Origin: Arthrobacter woluwensis
Lineage (GTDB): Bacteria; Actinomycetota; Actinomycetes; Actinomycetales; Micrococcaceae
Assembly (NCBI RefSeq): GCF_030816155.1
Contig: NZ_JAUSXR010000001.1
Location: 372,001 to 436,000 of the forward strand
Reading direction: 5' to 3'
Length of the DNA stretch: 64,000 nt
Below the pieces are notes generated by a model. It made no database searches. It saw nothing but the letters and a program-made list of their open reading frames with translations, and was not told the origin of the DNA. Of this stretch, positions 53,414-62,062 are shown piece after piece; within the stretch, counting starts at the first letter, position 1; each line of letters begins with the position of its first letter. A program made the translations under genes and the position numbers.

Positions 53414-54652
53414 GTGGATCCTCTGCTCATCGGCGTCGTCGCGGGCCTTGTCGGCTTGTGCCTCGGTGTCTTCGGTGTCCTCGCGTTCCGTGCGAGTGAA
53501 CATCAGCGCACCCTGGTGGATGACGAGCTGGACGAGGCGCAGCTCCCGGAAGGCGCCGCCGAAGTCCTGAGCGTCCTGGGCCGGGCCTTCGTGATCGTGG
53601 ACGACATCGACGGAGTGGTCCGCGCCAGCCCGGCGGCCTACGCCTACGGCCTGGTGCGCGGCCACACCGTGGTGCACCATCAGCTGCTGGAGATGACCGC
53701 CAAAGTGCGGCGCGACGGCGTCGTCCTGGAAGGCGAATTCGAGCTGCCCCGCGGCCCGCTCGGCGCCGGCTCCATCATCGTGCAGGTGCGCGCCGCCGTC
53801 CTCGGGGACGAGTATGTGCTGCTGCTCGCCGATGACCGCACGGAGATCACCCGCACCGAGGAGATCCGCAACGACTTCGTCGCGAACGTCTCCCATGAGC
53901 TGAAGACCCCCGTGGGAGCCATCTCGCTCCTGGCCGAGGCGCTCGAGGACTCCTCGGATGACGAGGTGGCCGTGCGCCGCTTCGCCAAGCGGATGCACAA
54001 GGAGGCGTCGCGGCTCGCGGACCTGGTGCAGGACATCATCGAACTGTCCCGGCTGCAGGGTGCGAACATCGCGCTGCAGGGCACCGTGGTGGACATCAAC
54101 CACGTGATCGCCGACGCCGTGGACCGGTCCAAACTTCCTGCGGAGAGCAAGAACATCACCCTCGTGGTCGGCAGCGCGGGCACGGACGCCCGCGTCTTCG
54201 GCGATCCGGACCTGCTGACCACGGCTTTCCGCAACCTCATCGACAACGCCATCCGGTACTCGCCGGAGAACACCCGGGTGGGTATCGGCATCCGCTCCCG
54301 GGAAGGTCTCATCGCGGTCTCGGTCACCGATCAGGGCGATGGCATCTCCCCGGAGGACCAGGAACGCGTCTTCGAACGGTTCTACCGGGTGGATGCCGCC
54401 CGCTCCCGCGCCACCGGCGGCACCGGGCTGGGGCTCAGCATCGTCAAGCACGTCGTGTCCAACCACGGTGGCGAAGTGTCCGTCTGGTCCCAGCCGGGCC
54501 AGGGATCCACGTTCACCGTCCGCCTTCCCGAGATGGAGGGCCGCGAGTCCTCCGAGGATCAGGGGAGCCCGGAAGAAGCCCATGAGGCCGGGAGGACCGG
54601 CCACCGCAATGCTCATCAAAGCAGCGCTCATCACGAAGGAGTCCAGGCGTGA
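53414..54652 (+). CDS. senX3: sensor histidine kinase SenX3 (phosphate sensing)
   Basis: A 412-residue membrane kinase. One or two N-terminal helices (about 5-27) are followed by a PAS-like domain, the H-box NVSHELKTPVGA with phospho-acceptor His161, the N-box (NLIDNAIRYSPEN) and the G-boxes (DQGDGI, GGTGLGLSIV). The C-terminal 35 residues are a low-complexity, His-rich tail. The start is GTG, and the stop overlaps regX3 by 4 bases (GTGA). It works with PhoU and RegX3. Confidence 0.95.
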   Translation: MDPLLIGVVAGLVGLCLGVFGVLAFRASEHQRTLVDDELDEAQLPEGAAEVLSVLGRAFVIVDDIDGVVRASPAAYAYGLVRGHTVVHHQLLEMTAKVRRDGVVLEGEFELPRGPLGAGSIIVQVRAAVLGDEYVLLLADDRTEITRTEEIRNDFVANVSHELKTPVGAISLLAEALEDSSDDEVAVRRFAKRMHKEASRLADLVQDIIELSRLQGANIALQGTVVDINHVIADAVDRSKLPAESKNITLVVGSAGTDARVFGDPDLLTTAFRNLIDNAIRYSPENTRVGIGIRSREGLIAVSVTDQGDGISPEDQERVFERFYRVDAARSRATGGTGLGLSIVKHVVSNHGGEVSVWSQPGQGSTFTVRLPEMEGRESSEDQGSPEEAHEAGRTGHRNAHQSSAHHEGVQA

Positions 54653-55329
54653 GCCGCATTCTGATTGTGGAGGACGAAGAGTCCTTCAGCGACCCGTTGT
54701 CCTACCTGCTCGGCAAGGAGGGCTTCGAGGTGGAGGTCGTGGACAACGGCCTCGACGCGATCACCGAATTCGACCGGAACGGCGCGGACCTGGTGCTGCT
54801 GGACCTCCAGCTGCCCGGCCAGTCCGGCACCGAGGTGTGCCGGCAGCTCCGCCAGCGCTCCTCCGTGCCGGTCATCATGCTGACGGCCAAGGATTCCGAG
54901 ATCGACAAGGTGGTGGGCCTGGAGCTGGGCGCGGACGACTACGTCACCAAGCCCTACTCCTCGCGTGAGCTGGTGGCCCGCGTACGGGCCGTCCTGCGCC
55001 GCCAGGGCGAGCCGGAGGAGCTCATCACCACCACGGTCCAGGCGGGCCCGGTGCGCATGGACATCGAACGGCACGTGGTCAGTGTCGGCGGTGAGCAGGT
55101 CTCCCTGCCGCTCAAGGAATTCGAGCTGCTGGAGATGCTCCTGCGGAACTCCGGCCGTGTGCTGACCCGTGGCCAGCTGATCGACCGGGTGTGGGGCTCC
55201 GACTACGTGGGCGACACCAAGACCCTCGACGTGCACGTCAAGCGCCTGCGCAGCAAGATCGAGCCGGACCCCTCCGCCCCCCGGTACCTGGTGACCGTCC
55301 GAGGGCTGGGCTACAAGTTCGAGCCGTGA
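54649..55329 (+). CDS. regX3: response regulator RegX3 (OmpR/PhoB family)
   Basis: A 226-residue regulator with a receiver domain (acidic pocket EDE at 8-10, phospho-acceptor Asp52, switch Thr79 and Lys101) and a winged-helix DNA-binding domain from about residue 128, ending VRGLGYKFEP. It activates phosphate-scavenging genes in related bacteria. The GTG start overlaps senX3, so production of the pair is coupled. Confidence 0.96.
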   Translation: MSRILIVEDEESFSDPLSYLLGKEGFEVEVVDNGLDAITEFDRNGADLVLLDLQLPGQSGTEVCRQLRQRSSVPVIMLTAKDSEIDKVVGLELGADDYVTKPYSSRELVARVRAVLRRQGEPEELITTTVQAGPVRMDIERHVVSVGGEQVSLPLKEFELLEMLLRNSGRVLTRGQLIDRVWGSDYVGDTKTLDVHVKRLRSKIEPDPSAPRYLVTVRGLGYKFEP

Positions 55330-55397
55330 GCCGCAAGGTCCTGTTGACCAGGCCTCGGACGACGTGGGGCGGGTGACGGAGAAGCGGTGACGCGACA

Positions 55398-55438
55398 ACG
55401 CTGAAGGAGCGGACCCTCAGGGTCCGCTCCTTCAGCGT
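55398..55438. terminator. bidirectional terminator after regX3
   Basis: 20-base arms starting ACGCTGAAGGAGCGGACC (55398-55417) with their exact complement at 55419-55438, about 70 bases after the regX3 stop. It also serves the convergent small membrane gene. Confidence 0.85.
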
Positions 55439-55468
55439 CAGTGGTGCCTGACGTGCTCCGGTGGTGCC

Positions 55469-55741
55469 TCAGCGGCCGCGCCGCTGCGAGCTCCAGTAGA
55501 GGGGCCCGCCCAGGGCGGCGGCCAGGAAGGCCACCGTCAGAACGAGCTCCGCGAGAAGCAGCATGAAGACGGCGGTGACGCCGAGGTTCAGAGCCACTCC
55601 GCCGAGCGCTCCGAGGCCGACCATGAGCGCGGCCAGGATGGCCAGCACCAGAAGGTAGGCGCCGAAGAAGCGGCCGGGGGTGTCGAGGCGTGCCAGCTGG
55701 CGGCTGATGGACCGCGGCTGGACCAGGTTCAAAATGGTCAT
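55469..55741 (-). CDS. small membrane protein, unknown
   Basis: A 90-residue protein with a short basic N-terminus (LVQPRSISRQLARLDTPG) and two long hydrophobic segments (about 26-48 and 52-77), and a C-terminal SSQRRGR. I do not recognise a family. It is convergent with regX3. The nearest upstream gene on the same strand begins 221 bases away, beyond a long hairpin, so it is probably monocistronic. Confidence 0.7.
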   Translation of the reverse strand: MTILNLVQPRSISRQLARLDTPGRFFGAYLLVLAILAALMVGLGALGGVALNLGVTAVFMLLLAELVLTVAFLAAALGGPLYWSSQRRGR

Positions 55742-55874
55742 AGTCGTCCTCTGACAGAAAATTCCAGGGAAGGGGCGGCTCGAGCCGCATCTCCATTCTT
55801 CCGCACCCCCTGTCCCGTCTTCACCTGTTGGACGGTCGGCAGGGCTGTGTGATTGCTCACAGGCGTCCCCGGGA

Positions 55875-55938
55875 ACGACGACGGCGCGGTCCCCGGAGCG
55901 GTGAGCATGTCACCGCGGCGGGGCCGCGCCGTCGTCGT
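55875..55938. terminator. long hairpin between lipoprotein gene and small membrane gene
   Basis: A perfect 15-base outer stem ACGACGACGGCGCGG (55875-55889) with 55924-55938, and an inner CGGTGA/TCACCG stem. It terminates the minus-strand lipoprotein gene. It shares its arm word with 11679 and 52494. Confidence 0.8.
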
Positions 55939-55962
55939 GCGGGCCGAGAATCCGGCTGGAGG

Positions 55963-56538
55963 TCAGTGTCCGCCCTCGGTGGTGGCGGTGGTCTCCGGAG
56001 TGGCGGAGGTGGTGGGCTCGGCCGTGGTGGAGGCGCCCGGGGTGGCCTTCGGAGTCGGCAGGTACTGCTTGTACTCCTTGATGGTGCCGTCCAGGACGGG
56101 GACCTTCACGTCGTCCGTCTTGCCCGCGCCGGAGAAGGTCACGCTGACGAGGGAGCCGGGAGCGCCACCCGTGGTGCTGAGGATGGCGGCGTCGCTCTTC
56201 TCGTTGAGGGAGACTTCGTCGTTCGCCTTGACGCGGACCTGGGTCTGGGAGCCCTCGGCGCCGTTCACCGTCACCGTGACGTCCTGCTTGCTGCCGTTGA
56301 AGATGCTGCCGAGCAGTCGGCCCGGGTTCTTCTCGCCGTCGCTGACGATCATGGCGTTGCGGACCTTGATGTCACCGAACTGGGCGTTCACGCCGTCCGA
56401 TGCCGCGTACTGGTGGGCGGTCTGCTGGGGCGAGGTGGCGGAGCAGGCGGTGGTGGCTGCGAGGAGTCCGAGGCCCAACGCTGCGGCGGCCAGGGCGCGC
56501 TTGCCGGGCTTGACGGTCTGGGGGGCAGTGGAACGCAC
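55963..56538 (-). CDS. lipoprotein of unknown function, divergent from carD
   Basis: A 191-residue protein from GTG 56538, chosen for the AAGGAG at 8-base spacing. A lipoprotein signal ends LLAATTAC (Cys32). The mature part has a beta-rich domain with NAQFGDIKVRNAMIVSDG around 50-70, then a Thr/Pro/Ala-rich tail from about 163. It resembles small periplasmic copper-chaperone-like or reserve-binding lipoproteins of actinobacteria only in overall shape; no metal-binding Met/His cluster is visible. Confidence 0.8.
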   Translation of the reverse strand: MRSTAPQTVKPGKRALAAAALGLGLLAATTACSATSPQQTAHQYAASDGVNAQFGDIKVRNAMIVSDGEKNPGRLLGSIFNGSKQDVTVTVNGAEGSQTQVRVKANDEVSLNEKSDAAILSTTGGAPGSLVSVTFSGAGKTDDVKVPVLDGTIKEYKQYLPTPKATPGASTTAEPTTSATPETTATTEGGH

Positions 56539-56796
56539 TTTACGTAACTCCTTGCACGAGTGAATGAGAGCTCTTTGCTGACAGTTTATCGGCAAATGGG
56601 ACCCGGCCGGGTTCATCGGGGTCCGGGCCCCGTTACATGGTGACTCGGATGCACCTTTTTGCCGGTCCGTCAAGTCACGTGACGAACCTGTGATCGGGCC
56701 TGGATCCTTGATATTTCAAGGAAGAGAGGCATCCGGCCCGGGAAGTTGCCGCGCTCACACGTGGTAAACTGGAAGCCGGGAAAGGGGATAATCCAC

Positions 56797-57294
56797 ATGG
56801 TTTTTGAAGTCGGCGAGACGGTTGTTTACCCTCACCACGGCGCAGCGAAGATTGAAGAGATCAAGATGCGCACCATCAAGGGCGTTGAGAAGATGTACCT
56901 CAAGCTCCGCGTAGCCCAGGGCGACCTCACCATTGAGGTTCCCGCCGAGAACGTCGATCTGGTGGGCGTTCGGGATGTCGTGGGCAAGGAAGGCCTGGAG
57001 CACGTCTTCGACGTACTCCGTGCCGAGTTCACCGAAGAACCCACCAACTGGTCCCGCCGTTACAAGGCGAATCTGGAGAAGCTGGCTTCCGGTGACGTGA
57101 TCAAGGTCGCCGAGGTCGTGCGCGATCTCTGGCGTCGTGACCAGGACCGCGGCCTGTCCGCGGGGGAGAAGCGGATGCTGTCGAAGGCGCGTCAGATCCT
57201 CATCTCCGAGCTGGCCCTGGCAGAGAAGACGGATGAGGAGCACGCTGCGAACGTTCTGGACGAGGTTCTCGCCTCGGACGTGAAGGCTTCCTAG
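56797..57294 (+). CDS. carD: CarD family transcriptional regulator
   Basis: A 165-residue protein. The N-terminal RNA-polymerase-interacting Tudor-like domain ([20 protein letters not shown] then EKMYLKLRV) is followed by a C-terminal helical DNA-binding domain ([31 protein letters not shown]). CarD binds the RNAP beta subunit and stabilises open complexes at rRNA and housekeeping promoters. The start is ATG 56797, with GGAAAGGGG upstream. Confidence 0.97.
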   Translation: MVFEVGETVVYPHHGAAKIEEIKMRTIKGVEKMYLKLRVAQGDLTIEVPAENVDLVGVRDVVGKEGLEHVFDVLRAEFTEEPTNWSRRYKANLEKLASGDVIKVAEVVRDLWRRDQDRGLSAGEKRMLSKARQILISELALAEKTDEEHAANVLDEVLASDVKAS

Positions 57295-57311
57295 TACTCC
57301 CCGCCGCGGTC

Positions 57312-57374
57312 TTTCCGAAAGGCCCGGTTTTCCGAAAGGCCCGTTTGGTGCATCCGCACCGGACGGGCCTTTCG
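57312..57374 (+). terminator. terminator region of carD with duplicated arm
   Basis: TTTCCGAAAGGCCCG occurs twice in tandem (57312-57326 and 57328-57342). The second copy pairs with CGGGCCTTTCG (57364-57374), and an inner GGTGC/GCACC stem lies between. Confidence 0.8.
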
Positions 57375-57431
57375 CTGTTCAGCGCCTTTCGCTGTTTCCT
57401 GCCCCTTGCCGTTCCGGGCCCTGTGATGGTG

Positions 57432-58115
57432 TCAGGAGCCCGTTCCGCGCCGGGACGTGAACACGATCCCTGGCGCGGGGGTGAACCGCCCGTCCTGGTC
57501 CGCCTCGATCGCGACCTCGAGCCGTGACGTTCCGCTGGGCTCGCCGGTCGGGAACCAGGCCCGGCCGGGAGTCACGAGGATGAGCATCCCGTGCACGGTG
57601 CCGAGAGGCTGGAACGACGCCGATCCGCTGCCATAGTCGGGGATCCCGAAAGCCGCACGGATCCCGTCCGCGGTGCTCGCCACGTCAGCGACCGGCACCC
57701 CGGCCTCGCTGATGTTCTGGATGTCGGCCGCCGTGAAGGGGTGGTCCCGGTCGTCGGGGATGTCGCGCCGGACGATGAGTTCCAGGATGTTCCGGTCAGG
57801 ATCCGCGAAGTAGAGCGACCGGGCGTTCCACGTCGTCGGCATGTCGAATTCGTCCTGGCCCTCGGCGTTCCGGAGCAGTGTGACCCGCGAACTGAGCCAA
57901 TGCTTGGCGCTGGCGAGCTGCCCGCGAGGGATGGTCCACGCGAGGTGCTGTCGGCCCGGCCCCGTGGGACCCTCGTGGAGCACCAGCGCTGAGCTGCCGA
58001 TCTGGACGACCAGCCCGTCGTCCTCGCGGTGGACCGGGAGCCCGAGGAGCTGCCCGTAGAAGGTCTCCGCGCGCCTGAGGTCGGAGGTGTTGAAGGCCAC
58101 TGAGATGATCCGCAT
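57432..58115 (-). CDS. VOC (glyoxalase-fold) protein
   Basis: A 227-residue protein from ATG 58115. The N-terminal VOC module is clear (MRIISVAFNTSDLRRAETFYGQLLGLPV, then a strand ending SLYFADPDRNILELIVRR). The second half is more diverged and may form the partner VOC domain. The substrate is unknown. It interrupts carD and ispD on the opposite strand. Confidence 0.85.
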   Translation of the reverse strand: MRIISVAFNTSDLRRAETFYGQLLGLPVHREDDGLVVQIGSSALVLHEGPTGPGRQHLAWTIPRGQLASAKHWLSSRVTLLRNAEGQDEFDMPTTWNARSLYFADPDRNILELIVRRDIPDDRDHPFTAADIQNISEAGVPVADVASTADGIRAAFGIPDYGSGSASFQPLGTVHGMLILVTPGRAWFPTGEPSGTSRLEVAIEADQDGRFTPAPGIVFTSRRGTGS

Positions 58116-58197
58116 GACGCCAGCCAACCGCCTCAACCATGGTTGAGGTCAAACGCACGCTGGCGCCGGGTGCCGCCGCCGCGACTACGCTGGCTCT

Positions 58198-58983
58198 ATG
58201 ACTTCTGTTTCACGGCTCGGGGTGGTGGTCCTGGCGGCCGGCTCCGGGCAGCGCCTGGGATTCGGCATCCCCAAGGCCCAGGTACTCCTGGGTGACGAAC
58301 CGATTCTGCGGCACGCCCTGTCGGGTGTGGTGGCCGCGGGTGTCGCGGACGCGATCGTGGTCGCGCTGCCTTCCGCGGACGCCGGCGACGGCGACGCGCT
58401 GCGGGAGGTCGTGGAGACCTTCCGCGCCGAGCACCCGGCGGCGCCGTGGAGCCTCACCGTCGTGGAGGGCGGTGCGACCCGCTCGGATTCTGTGGCGCGG
58501 GCACTCACGGCGCTGGACGGCGTCGAGCACGTCCTGGTGCACGACGCGGCCCGTCCGCTCGTCCCGGTCCAGGTGTTCCAGCGGGTGGCCGACGCCCTGC
58601 GGGCGGGCGCCCGGGCGGTCATCCCCGCCATCCCCGTGGTGGACACCATCAAGCAGGTGCACGCCGGGCATGGCGCGGATGCGGAGATCGCCCCCGAACT
58701 CGTCACCGGCAACATCGCACGGGAGACGCTGCGCGCCGTCCAGACTCCGCAGGGCTTCAGCCTGGCCGCGCTGCGGGCCGCGCACGAGGACGCACAGTAT
58801 CTCGATGACCGGCAGGCGGCCGCCATCACCGACGACGCCATGCTGCTCGAGTCCCGCGGCATCCCGGTCCACGTGGTGGCCGGTTCCAGCTACTCGCTCA
58901 AGATCACCACGGCCGTGGACCTGATCCTCGCCGAAGGCCTGCTCGAAGGACCGCTCGCCGGACGCTGGGTGGGGGAGGCATGA
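58198..58983 (+). CDS. ispD: 2-C-methyl-D-erythritol 4-phosphate cytidylyltransferase
   Basis: A 261-residue nucleotidyltransferase of the MEP isoprenoid pathway. The CTP-binding loop is [19 protein letters not shown] (residues 9-27), with [24 protein letters not shown] and the C-terminal [16 protein letters not shown]. It forms CDP-methylerythritol from MEP and CTP. It overlaps ispF by 4 bases (ATGA). Confidence 0.96.
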   Translation: MTSVSRLGVVVLAAGSGQRLGFGIPKAQVLLGDEPILRHALSGVVAAGVADAIVVALPSADAGDGDALREVVETFRAEHPAAPWSLTVVEGGATRSDSVARALTALDGVEHVLVHDAARPLVPVQVFQRVADALRAGARAVIPAIPVVDTIKQVHAGHGADAEIAPELVTGNIARETLRAVQTPQGFSLAALRAAHEDAQYLDDRQAAAITDDAMLLESRGIPVHVVAGSSYSLKITTAVDLILAEGLLEGPLAGRWVGEA

Positions 58984-59477
58984 TCATCCCGCGCACGGGC
59001 GTCGGCGTCGACGCTCACGCCTACGCCCCCGAAGACGCTCCCCGGCCGCTCTGGCTCGCAGGGCTCCACTGGCCGGGCGAGAGGGGCCTGGACGGGCACT
59101 CCGACGCGGACGTGGTGGCCCACGCCGCCGCCGACGCGCTCTTCTCCGCGGCCGGTCTCGGCGATCTCGGCACGCATTTCGGCACGGGCCGCCCCGAGTT
59201 CGCCGGCGCCTCGGGCGTCCGGCTGCTCACCGAGGCCGCACGGATCGTGCGGGAGGCGGGATTCGGGATCGGCAACATCGCCGTGCAGCTGCTGGGGAAC
59301 CGCCCCAAGTTCTCGCCCCGGCGGCTCGAAGCGGAAGCGGTGCTGACGGAGGCCGCCGGAGCGCCCGTCAGCGTCTCCGCCACCACCACGGACGGGCTCG
59401 GTTTCCTCGGCCGCGGTGAAGGGCTCACCGCGGTGGCGACGGCACTCGTCTACCCGGTCCCGGCGGACGGGGTCTGA
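58980..59477 (+). CDS. ispF: 2-C-methyl-D-erythritol 2,4-cyclodiphosphate synthase
   Basis: A 165-residue MEP-pathway enzyme. Metal ligands are Asp11 and His13 (GVGVDAHAY) and His48 (DADVVAHAA). The [13 protein letters not shown] segment carries the CDP/CMP site near the C-terminus. It forms MEcPP and is co-translated with ispD. Confidence 0.96.
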   Translation: MIIPRTGVGVDAHAYAPEDAPRPLWLAGLHWPGERGLDGHSDADVVAHAAADALFSAAGLGDLGTHFGTGRPEFAGASGVRLLTEAARIVREAGFGIGNIAVQLLGNRPKFSPRRLEAEAVLTEAAGAPVSVSATTTDGLGFLGRGEGLTAVATALVYPVPADGV

Positions 59478-59543
59478 GGTCGTCTCTGAGCTCCGTCCCG
59501 CGGGAAATGGCGGCGACGGACCCCAGGGCATAGGCTTTGGCAG

Positions 59544-61004
59544 GTGACACTGCGTTTCTATGACACGGCCTCAGCCCAGGTCCGCGAATTCCAGCCGCTC
59601 GAGCCCGGCAAGGCGAGCCTGTATTACTGCGGCGCCACCGTCCAGGGCCTGCCCCACGTGGGCCACGTCCGTTCGGCGATCGCCTTCGACCAGCTCACCC
59701 GCTGGCTCCGCTACCGGGGCTTCGTGGTGACCGTCGTCCGCAATGTCACGGACATCGACGACAAGATCCTCGCCAAGTCCGCCGAATCCTTCGAGGACGG
59801 TTTCGTCCCGGACGGCGACCGCCCGGCCAAGGAGCCCTGGTGGGCTATCGCCTACCGCTACGAGCAGGCGTTCCGCACCGCGTACGAGACGCTGGGCGTG
59901 TCCGCGCCGAGCTACGAGCCGCGCGCCACGGGCCACATCCCGGAGATGCACGCGCTCATCGCCCGGCTGATCGACCGCGGCCACGCCTACGCGGCCCCGG
60001 ACGGCTCCGGCGACGTCTACTTCGACGTCCGCTCCTGGCCCGAATACGGCTCACTGACGCATCAGCGGATCGATGACATGCAGGCCGCCACCGACGCCGA
60101 CCCGCGCGGCAAGCGCGACCCCCGCGACTTCGCGCTGTGGAAGGGCCACAAGGCGGGCGACCCCGAGACCGCCGCCTGGGATTCACCCTGGGGCCGCGGA
60201 CGCCCGGGATGGCACCTGGAATGCTCGGCCATGGTCACCAAGTACCTCGGCCCTCGCTTCGACATCCACGGCGGCGGCCTGGACCTGCGCTTCCCGCACC
60301 ACGAGAACGAACTGGCCCAGTCCACCGCGGCGGGCGACGGCTTCGCGAACTTCTGGATGCACAACGGCATGGTCACGTACCAGGGCGAGAAGATGTCCAA
60401 GTCGATCGGCAACACGGTCAGCCCGGAGGAGATGCTCTCCCAGGCGAGTCCCCGCGTGGTGCGCTACTACCTGGGCCAGGCGCAGTACCGTTCGGTGCTC
60501 GACTACAACCCGGGCTCGCTCGCGGAGGCCGCGTCCGCCGTCGAGCGCATCGACGGCTTCATCAGCCGCGCGCTCCGCTCGCAGTCGCAGGGGAACGGGA
60601 CGTTCGGTCACTTCAGCTACGGCGGGGTGCCGGAGGACTTCGCGAAGGCCATGGATGACGATCTCAATGTGCCGCAGGCTCTCGCCGTGCTGCATGAGAC
60701 CGTCCGGGCCGGCAATGCCGCCCTCGCCGCGGGGGATGCCGACACGGTCCGGAGCGCGCTGGACTCGGTGCTGAGCATGACGCGGGTCCTGGGACTGGAC
60801 GACGTCGCGTCCACGGGCAAAGCCGAGGGGCCAGCGCTGGAAGCGCTCGACGCGTTGGTGAGGGCCCAGCTCGAGGCCCGGGCCGCGGCTCGCGCGGCGA
60901 AGGACTGGGCCGCTTCGGATGCCATCCGGGACGGTCTGGCGGGGGCCGGGGTGGTCGTGGAAGACGGTCCTCAGGGGGCTTCCTGGAGCCTGCGTCAGGA
61001 CTGA
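59544..61004 (+). CDS. cysS: cysteinyl-tRNA synthetase
   Basis: A 486-residue class I synthetase. It has the HIGH motif as HVGH (residues 38-41), a zinc site with Cys29 plus GWHLECSAM and HHENE, the KMSKS motif as EKMSKSIGN, and the anticodon-binding DALR domain at the C-terminus. GTG start. It lies 66 bases after ispF. Confidence 0.97.
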   Translation: MTLRFYDTASAQVREFQPLEPGKASLYYCGATVQGLPHVGHVRSAIAFDQLTRWLRYRGFVVTVVRNVTDIDDKILAKSAESFEDGFVPDGDRPAKEPWWAIAYRYEQAFRTAYETLGVSAPSYEPRATGHIPEMHALIARLIDRGHAYAAPDGSGDVYFDVRSWPEYGSLTHQRIDDMQAATDADPRGKRDPRDFALWKGHKAGDPETAAWDSPWGRGRPGWHLECSAMVTKYLGPRFDIHGGGLDLRFPHHENELAQSTAAGDGFANFWMHNGMVTYQGEKMSKSIGNTVSPEEMLSQASPRVVRYYLGQAQYRSVLDYNPGSLAEAASAVERIDGFISRALRSQSQGNGTFGHFSYGGVPEDFAKAMDDDLNVPQALAVLHETVRAGNAALAAGDADTVRSALDSVLSMTRVLGLDDVASTGKAEGPALEALDALVRAQLEARAAARAAKDWAASDAIRDGLAGAGVVVEDGPQGASWSLRQD

Positions 61005-61059
61005 CACGAGTTGAACCGTAAAATGGTGCAGGTCCGCAACACTACTGCAGAGGTGAATC

Positions 61060-62055
61060 ATGGCCAAGATCGGCCGTTCCGGCGCTGTCCGTAAGCACAA
61101 GAAGGGCGCCTCCGTGGGTACTGGGGGCCATGGCCGCAAGTCGCTCGAAGGCAAGGGCCCCACGCCCAAGGCGGAGGACCGCACCTATCACAAGGCGCAC
61201 AAGAACAAGGTCCTCGCCGAGCGCGCGGCGGCCAAGCGCGCCGGGGGAGACAACCGTGCCCCGCGTCGTGCCAGCGGTCCCAAGGGCCGTGCCACCGAAG
61301 AATTCGTGACCGGCCGCAACTCCGTGGTCGAGGCGTTGCGCGCGGGCATCCCCGCCAAGACGCTCTACGTGGCCATCCGCATCGACGTCGATGACCGCGT
61401 CAAGGAAGTCCTGAAGCTCGCGGCCGAGCGCGGTGTGCCGATTCTCGAAGCCGGCAAGCCGGAACTGGACCGCCTCACCGAAGATGCCGTCCACCAGGGC
61501 CTCGCTCTGCAGGTGCCTCCGTACGACTACGCGGATCCCTACGATCTCGCCGAAGAGACCATCGAAGCATGGCGCAAGGGCCACATCGCCAACCCGCCGC
61601 TTTTCGTCGCGCTGGACGGCATCACTGATCCCCGCAACCTCGGCGCCATCATCCGCTCCGTCTCCGCCTTCAGCGGTCACGGCGTCGTGGTGCCGGAGCG
61701 CCGTGCCGCGGGCATGACGGCGGCCGCCTGGAAGACCAGTGCGGGAGCGGCGACTCGTGTCCCCGTGGCCCGGGCCGGCAACCTGAACAACACCCTGAAG
61801 GCGTTCCAGGAGATGGGCATCTTCGTGCTCGGCCTGGACGGCGACGGCGAAGTCTCGTTGCCCGACCTCGAACTGGCCACCGAGCCGATCTGCCTCGTGG
61901 TCGGTTCGGAGGGCAAGGGTCTGAGCCGTCTAGTCCGCGAGCACTGCGACCAGATCGTCTCCGTGCCGATCGACTCCGCCATGGAGTCCCTCAACGCAGG
62001 CATGGCCGTCGCCATCTCCCTGTACGAAGTCTCCCGGCGCCGATCCCACCCCTGA
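61060..62055 (+). CDS. rlmB: 23S rRNA (guanosine-2'-O-)-methyltransferase RlmB (TrmH/SpoU family)
   Basis: A 331-residue SPOUT methyltransferase. A Lys/Arg-rich extension of about 80 residues precedes the substrate-binding domain (EFVTGRNSVVEAL). SpoU motifs are NLGAIIRS, VVGSEGKGLSRLV and VPIDSAMESLNAGMAVAI (SAM-binding trefoil knot). It methylates G2251 of 23S rRNA in E. coli. It lies 55 bases after cysS and 7 bases before glgX. Confidence 0.95.
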   Translation: MAKIGRSGAVRKHKKGASVGTGGHGRKSLEGKGPTPKAEDRTYHKAHKNKVLAERAAAKRAGGDNRAPRRASGPKGRATEEFVTGRNSVVEALRAGIPAKTLYVAIRIDVDDRVKEVLKLAAERGVPILEAGKPELDRLTEDAVHQGLALQVPPYDYADPYDLAEETIEAWRKGHIANPPLFVALDGITDPRNLGAIIRSVSAFSGHGVVVPERRAAGMTAAAWKTSAGAATRVPVARAGNLNNTLKAFQEMGIFVLGLDGDGEVSLPDLELATEPICLVVGSEGKGLSRLVREHCDQIVSVPIDSAMESLNAGMAVAISLYEVSRRRSHP

Positions 62056-62062
62056 CAGTCCC

